Of a stretch of DNA of 33,342 bases, positions 29,774-33,342 are shown piece by piece. This DNA comes from Candidatus Omnitrophota bacterium (GTDB lineage Bacteria > Omnitrophota > Gorgyraeia > Gygaellales > Profunditerraquicolaceae). Under the pieces are notes generated by a model. The model saw nothing but the letters and a program-made list of their open reading frames with translations, did not search any database and was not told the origin of the DNA. Location: NCBI GenBank assembly GCA_028719265.1, contig JAQUKF010000002.1:1-33342 (forward strand), in the 5' to 3' direction. The first letter of the stretch is position 1. Each line of letters opens with the position of its first letter. The translations under genes and the position numbers were made by a program.

Positions 29774-30264
29774 AAACAAGGAGATTTTTCGTATTTTTAT
29801 TGTGTTGTTTTCTTTTACCAATCCTGTCGGGGTGTGAATCCTTCGTGCGTAAGTTTACCCGTAAATCCAAGAAGGGGGATAAGCCGATAGAGATGGTCCT
29901 TGCCCCGGAAGAGTACAAGGGCCCGAATATGACCAAGGAGGAGTTGTACCGTCAGTATTTTCTTTTCTGGAAATCCTGGCAGGGTGAACTGGAGAATGCC
30001 CTTATCCAGGGTTTGAGCCTTAAGAAAAAGACGGACTGTGCCGAAGAGGCGCTGAAGAACCTGATCAAAATGAAAAGCATGCTGACGGAAGATACGCAGA
30101 AGAACCTGGATGCTTATGTCAATATGACGATCGAACTTTTGGCTTCCATCAAAAGCGATATTTACGGCACCGACAATTCACGGAACCTTCAGGTTGCCAG
30201 GCGTATCGAGATGGATGTCCATAAGGGATTTACCTATCCCAAGATAAGGAATTATTTAAAATGA
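29770..30264 (+). CDS. lipoprotein of unknown function
   Basis: A 164-residue protein with a clear lipoprotein signal (KTRR, hydrophobic stretch, lipobox LSGC at Cys22). A basic stretch (RKFTRKSKKGDK) follows, and then a helical domain from about residue 55 with conserved-looking aromatic and charged runs (ELYRQYFLFWKSWQGEL, CAEEALKNLIKMKSML). There are no repeats or known motifs I can name. It overlaps the ligA stop and the next start, both by four bases, so it is translated as part of the run acyP-ligA-lipoprotein-hydrolase. No functional link to DNA ligase is obvious. Envelope-anchored, helical; function unknown. Confidence 0.85.
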   Translation: MKTRRFFVFLLCCFLLPILSGCESFVRKFTRKSKKGDKPIEMVLAPEEYKGPNMTKEELYRQYFLFWKSWQGELENALIQGLSLKKKTDCAEEALKNLIKMKSMLTEDTQKNLDAYVNMTIELLASIKSDIYGTDNSRNLQVARRIEMDVHKGFTYPKIRNYLK

Positions 30265-30881
30265 TCTTTGAGACAGTAGGCGTAGGGCCGATGCAGGTGA
30301 ATTGTTATATTCTTGCCTGCGCGCAGGGCGGACAGGCCATAATTATTGACCCGGGGAGCCAGGCCAAGAAAATACAGGCTGTTTTGGAAAAACATCATTT
30401 GAGGGCCGGGATGGTGATCAATACCCACGGCCATTACGACCATATCGGGGCAGACGATAAATTCGGCGTTGCCGTATATGTGCACAGGCAGGATGCGGAG
30501 ATGCTTAAGGATGCCAAGAAGAACCTTTCCGGCGTTTTCTCCCTGCCTTGTAAGGTGTCTTCCGAGATCAAGTTCCTGGAGGATAAACAGATAATCAGCC
30601 TTGATTGCCTTGAACTTGAGGTCCTGCACCTTCCAGGTCATACCCCCGGAGGCATAGGGCTTCTGATGAGAAAGCCGGAGGAAGGGATACTTTTCAGCGG
30701 GGATACCTTATTTTGCCAGGGGGTGGGCCGTTATGACCTGCCGGGCGGCGACGGCGGCCTGCTTGGGAAATCGATCAATGATAGGTTGTTCACGCTGCCA
30801 GCCGGGACAAAGGTTTATCCCGGTCACGGCCCCGCGACAACTATCGGCAGGGAGAAGGACGGCAATTATTTTACAGAATAA
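30261..30881 (+). CDS. metallo-beta-lactamase-fold hydrolase (glyoxalase II-like, YcbL type)
   Basis: A 206-residue MBL-fold enzyme with the binuclear metal site His56-x-His58-x-Asp60-His61 (THGHYDHIG), HLPGHTPGG, FSGDTLFCQGVGRYDLPGG and YPGHGPATTIG. It matches the small glyoxalase II-like YcbL group, which hydrolyses thioesters such as S-lactoylglutathione in some members; it lacks the larger C-terminal domain of true glyoxalase II. It overlaps the lipoprotein gene by ATGA. Its stop codon lies within the terminator sequence, so it is the last gene of this run. The natural substrate is not determinable from the sequence. Confidence 0.92.
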   Translation: MIFETVGVGPMQVNCYILACAQGGQAIIIDPGSQAKKIQAVLEKHHLRAGMVINTHGHYDHIGADDKFGVAVYVHRQDAEMLKDAKKNLSGVFSLPCKVSSEIKFLEDKQIISLDCLELEVLHLPGHTPGGIGLLMRKPEEGILFSGDTLFCQGVGRYDLPGGDGGLLGKSINDRLFTLPAGTKVYPGHGPATTIGREKDGNYFTE

Positions 30882-30903
30882 AGACGAAATTGTCTTTTTT
30901 TTT
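30880..30903 (+). terminator. intrinsic terminator after the MBL hydrolase
   Basis: AAAGAC (30880-30885) pairs with GTCTTT (30892-30897) across a GAAATT loop and runs straight into further T residues (nine T in a row from 30895). The stem is short, but the U tract is long. It overlaps the stop codon of the hydrolase gene. Confidence 0.75.
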
Positions 30904-30958
30904 GCGGCATCCGATTATTAAAAGCGCCCGTTTTACGGATTGAATAAGAAGGAGCGGG

Positions 30959-31846
30959 ATGAAAGAGCTTATTGATTCCTTCCTGGATTACCTTACGGTA
31001 GAGCGGGGGTTGGCGAAGAATACCGTTGTCGCTTACCGCCAGGATTTAAACATCTATCTGGATTTCATGGAAAGGCGCGGCATAAGCGCGCTTTCCAGGA
31101 TATCCAAGAACGATATAGTTGAATTCATGCTTTTTGAAAAGGGGCAGGGGGTTTCTCCAAGAAGCATATCGCGCAGGCTGGCGGCGATACGCATGTTCCA
31201 CCGTTTCCTTTCAAGGGAGAGGATATTAAAGGACGACCCTACGAATTTGATCGATTCCCCGAAATTGTGGAAGAAGGTGCCGGACACGCTTTCGTTGAAC
31301 GAAGTTGAATCGTTGATCAGCCAGCCGGACGTACGGCTCAAGCAGGGGGCCAGGGATAAGGCGATCCTTGAGACGCTTTATGCTACCGGTATGCGCGTAT
31401 CCGAATGCACGGATCTTAAGGCGAATAACGTAAACCTGGATATCGGGTTCCTGCGCTGCGTAGGCAAGGGAAATAAAGAACGTGTCATACCGCTGGGCAA
31501 GAAGGCCATACACAGCATTAACAGATACCTGCAATCCAGCAGGCCGTATTTCTTAAAAGGCAGGAGCTCGGAGTTCCTTTTTGTCAACCGCTCCGGGGAT
31601 AAGCTCTCCCGGCAATCGGTCTGGAAGCTGATCACCCAATATGCCAAAGAAGCCGGGATCAAAAAACCGATAAAGGTGCATACCTTAAGGCATTCGTTTG
31701 CCACTCATTTGCTGGAGAGGGGAGCGGATTTGCGCTCCGTGCAGGAGATGCTCGGTCACTCCAATATTTCCACTACCCAGATTTATACGCACATAGACAA
31801 GGAGAGGCTTAAGACGATCCATAAGATGTTCCACCCCCGGCCGTAA
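30959..31846 (+). CDS. xerD: site-specific tyrosine recombinase XerC/XerD
   Basis: A 295-residue tyrosine recombinase of exactly Xer length. The N-terminal SAM-like core-binding domain is followed by the catalytic domain with all residues in place: Arg146 (TGMRVSE), Lys170 (VGKGNKERVIPL), His241 and Arg244 (HTLRHSFATHL), His267 (LGHSNISTTQIYTH) and nucleophile Tyr276. Xer recombinases resolve chromosome dimers at dif, activated by FtsK, which is also in this window. XerD versus XerC cannot be settled here; the length and HTLRHSFATHLLERGADLR favour XerD. The ATG follows AAGGAGCGGG. I saw no dif-like site nearby and no integron or phage context, so this is the housekeeping enzyme. Confidence 0.93.
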   Translation: MKELIDSFLDYLTVERGLAKNTVVAYRQDLNIYLDFMERRGISALSRISKNDIVEFMLFEKGQGVSPRSISRRLAAIRMFHRFLSRERILKDDPTNLIDSPKLWKKVPDTLSLNEVESLISQPDVRLKQGARDKAILETLYATGMRVSECTDLKANNVNLDIGFLRCVGKGNKERVIPLGKKAIHSINRYLQSSRPYFLKGRSSEFLFVNRSGDKLSRQSVWKLITQYAKEAGIKKPIKVHTLRHSFATHLLERGADLRSVQEMLGHSNISTTQIYTHIDKERLKTIHKMFHPRP

Positions 31847-31867
31847 AGGCAGTATGCGGCATATAGA

Positions 31868-33205
31868 ATGCAGAAAAGAATGAAGACATATTTAGAAAAA
31901 TCTCCGCGGGAGATAAAACGGCTGATTTCGTCGGTGAAAGAGGTTTCCAGGGAAACTAAAATGCCGGCGTACCTGGTCGGGGGATTCCCCCGCGACCTTA
32001 TCCTGGGCGTCCGGGATTGGGACCTGGATATAACCGTGGAAGGTGATGGTATCGGGTTTGCCGAGAAGCTTGCCAAAAAACTGGATTCCAGGCTGGTAAG
32101 GCACGAGAGGTTCGGCACAGCTACCCTTATCCTCGGAGACAGGCTTAAGCTGGACGTGGCTACTACGCGTAAAGAGAGGTATCCTGCCTGTGCCTGCCTG
32201 CCGTTAGTATCATCCGGGAGTCTTGCGGAGGACCTTTTCCGCCGAGACTTTACGATCAATGCCATGGCAATTGCTCTTTCCGGAAAGAAGGGCTGGGAGT
32301 TGATCGATAAGTACCGGGGTAAAGAAGACCTGGCTTCAGGCAAGATCCGCGTTTTGCATAGATCGAGTTTTAAGGATGACCCTACGCGCATATTAAGGGG
32401 GATCCGTTTTATGCAGCGCTATAACTTTAAGATCGAGAAAGAAACCTTAGACCTATTGAAGGAGGCGGTAGCTTCAGGCTTGTTGCATAGGGTGCATCCT
32501 CACAGGATACGGGATGAGCTGGTGCTGATGCTTAAAGAGAAAGATCCTTCGGCGCAGGTCAAGAGGCTTCATGACTTGGCCGGTTTATCCTTTGTCAGCA
32601 GTAAGCTGAAGCCGGGAAGACAAACGTTTGGTTTATTTAAGTCCGTCAATAAACAGGTTTCCTGGTTTATGGAGAAATTACCCTGCTATGGCGATTTTGA
32701 GCCTTGGATAATTTATTTTGCGGCGCTTCTAAGGCCCTTGAGCCGCGAGGAAGCAAAGGAGATCATCCGCAAGCTTGGTTTTACGGCAACAGCAGCAAAG
32801 AAGATCCTTGGCTGCCGGCGGATAGGCAGCAAGCTGGTCAAGAGCCTGAAGAGAAGGGGTATAAAGCCCGCCCGGGTCTTTAGCCTACTCAAACCTTTGA
32901 GCCTGGAAGAGATCATTTTTCTGCGTTCTCTTTGGTCCGACAGCCTCTTCAGGAGGAATATTTCGGATTTTCTCGGGGTTTACAACCGCCTGCGCCTTTC
33001 GATCACGGGAGACGACCTATGCAGGATGGGTGTAATGCCGGGTCCGGGATTCCGGAAGATATTAAACAGGGTATTGGTCGCCAGGCTTGACGGTAAGGCT
33101 GGCGGCCGCCGGCAGGAGCTTGCCCTGGCCGGTAAAATAATAAGACAACTACAACAACGGAGTGGAGCCAGATGTCCAGACATGAGCGTGTCGCGTCAGC
33201 GATAA
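31868..33205 (+). CDS. CCA tRNA nucleotidyltransferase / poly(A) polymerase family protein
   Basis: A 445-residue class II nucleotidyltransferase. Motifs in order: LVGGFPRD (37-43), DWDLDITVEG with metal-binding Asp52 and Asp54, RRDFTINAMA, and the Arg-rich DDPTRILRGIRF. Helical RNA-binding regions follow. It either adds CCA to tRNA 3' ends or polyadenylates RNA. The single tRNA in this window lacks an encoded CCA, so the genome needs a CCA-adding enzyme, but some bacteria split the work between two paralogues. ATGs at 31868 and 31880 are both possible; neither has a good Shine-Dalgarno. The 3' end overlaps rbfA by 34 bases in a different frame, so the last dozen codons are double-coding. Confidence 0.88.
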   Translation: MQKRMKTYLEKSPREIKRLISSVKEVSRETKMPAYLVGGFPRDLILGVRDWDLDITVEGDGIGFAEKLAKKLDSRLVRHERFGTATLILGDRLKLDVATTRKERYPACACLPLVSSGSLAEDLFRRDFTINAMAIALSGKKGWELIDKYRGKEDLASGKIRVLHRSSFKDDPTRILRGIRFMQRYNFKIEKETLDLLKEAVASGLLHRVHPHRIRDELVLMLKEKDPSAQVKRLHDLAGLSFVSSKLKPGRQTFGLFKSVNKQVSWFMEKLPCYGDFEPWIIYFAALLRPLSREEAKEIIRKLGFTATAAKKILGCRRIGSKLVKSLKRRGIKPARVFSLLKPLSLEEIIFLRSLWSDSLFRRNISDFLGVYNRLRLSITGDDLCRMGVMPGPGFRKILNRVLVARLDGKAGGRRQELALAGKIIRQLQQRSGARCPDMSVSRQR

Positions 33206-33342
33206 AGAGAGAGGTGAGCCTGATAATTCATGATGAGCTTAAAGACCCGCGCATAGGTTTTGTTACCATAACCAAGGTGGAGTTAAGCCGGGATTTGAGG
33301 AACGCCAAGATATTTTACAGCGTGTTGGGAAAAGAGGAGGAG
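33172..33342 (+). CDS. rbfA: ribosome-binding factor A (3' end outside window)
   Basis: The first 57 codons of RbfA, cut by the window edge. The sequence starts MSRHERVASAIKREVSLI and continues HDELKDPRIGFVTITKVELS then LRNAKIFYSVLG, which is diagnostic for this 30S maturation factor acting on the 16S 5' helix. The ATG follows GGAGTGGA. It begins inside the end of the nucleotidyltransferase gene, so the two are probably translationally coupled. RbfA is often found next to infB and truB, which may lie just beyond the window. Confidence 0.95.
   Translation, partial: MSRHERVASAIKREVSLIIHDELKDPRIGFVTITKVELSRDLRNAKIFYSVLGKEEE

Overview
This 33.3 kb window is densely coded, with roughly half G+C by eye, and carries almost only chromosomal housekeeping genes, nearly all on the + strand. 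Three kinds of evidence suggest a diderm (Gram-negative type) bacterium: several lipoprotein signal peptides, an OmpA-type envelope lipoprotein and an AsmA-like protein. Gene order (rpsO-pnp-ftsK-rodZ-rimO-pgsA-pgpA with pncC/thpR nearby, then a riboflavin cluster) and protein style are compatible with an uncultured lineage such as Candidatus Omnitrophota. That assignment is an inference, not something the sequence proves. I see no rRNA, CRISPR array, insertion sequence or prophage.

Layout. (1) 1-1783: end of a beta-lactamase-like serine hydrolase, an OmpA lipoprotein and a small two-helix membrane protein, closed by a strong intrinsic terminator. (2) 1846-8777: a tight four-gene operon of an FHA-kinase-TPR protein, a YciH/SUI1 protein, a LOG-family protein and a UvrD-type helicase fused to a Cas4/AddB-like nuclease. 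(3) 8846-13075: a near-consensus promoter followed by plsC, a lipoprotein-type acetolactate decarboxylase, a four-helix membrane protein, an AsmA-like protein, an unknown protein and a GGQ release-factor-like protein. (4) 13138-21062: rpsO, pnp, ftsK, rodZ, rimO, pgsA and pgpA. (5) 21023-22047, minus strand: pncC and thpR, fired from a promoter whose -35 box overlaps that of the riboflavin operon. (6) 22077-27207: an FMN riboswitch with a readable terminator/antiterminator switch, then ribBA, ribH, nusB, a PHP phosphoesterase, ribD and ribE, which together give the full route from GTP and ribulose-5-phosphate to riboflavin apart from the dephosphorylation step. (7) 27273-30903: tRNA-Pro(CGG), a long hairpin, acyP, ligA, a lipoprotein and a metallo-beta-lactamase-fold hydrolase, then a terminator. 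(8) 30959-33342: xerC/xerD-type recombinase, a CCA-adding-type nucleotidyltransferase and the first 57 codons of rbfA.

The observations most worth a second look are: the kinase domain that has lost the DFG aspartate and glycine loop; its 13 perfectly phased TPR units with a recent exact 102-bp duplication; the lipid-anchored acetolactate decarboxylase; the FMN riboswitch whose P1 strand can pair with a second copy of its partner inside the terminator; the divergent promoters sharing one -35 element; two apparently leaderless genes (plsC, pncC); and a strand-biased octamer, CCGGCAGG, found 15 times on the + strand in all three codon frames.
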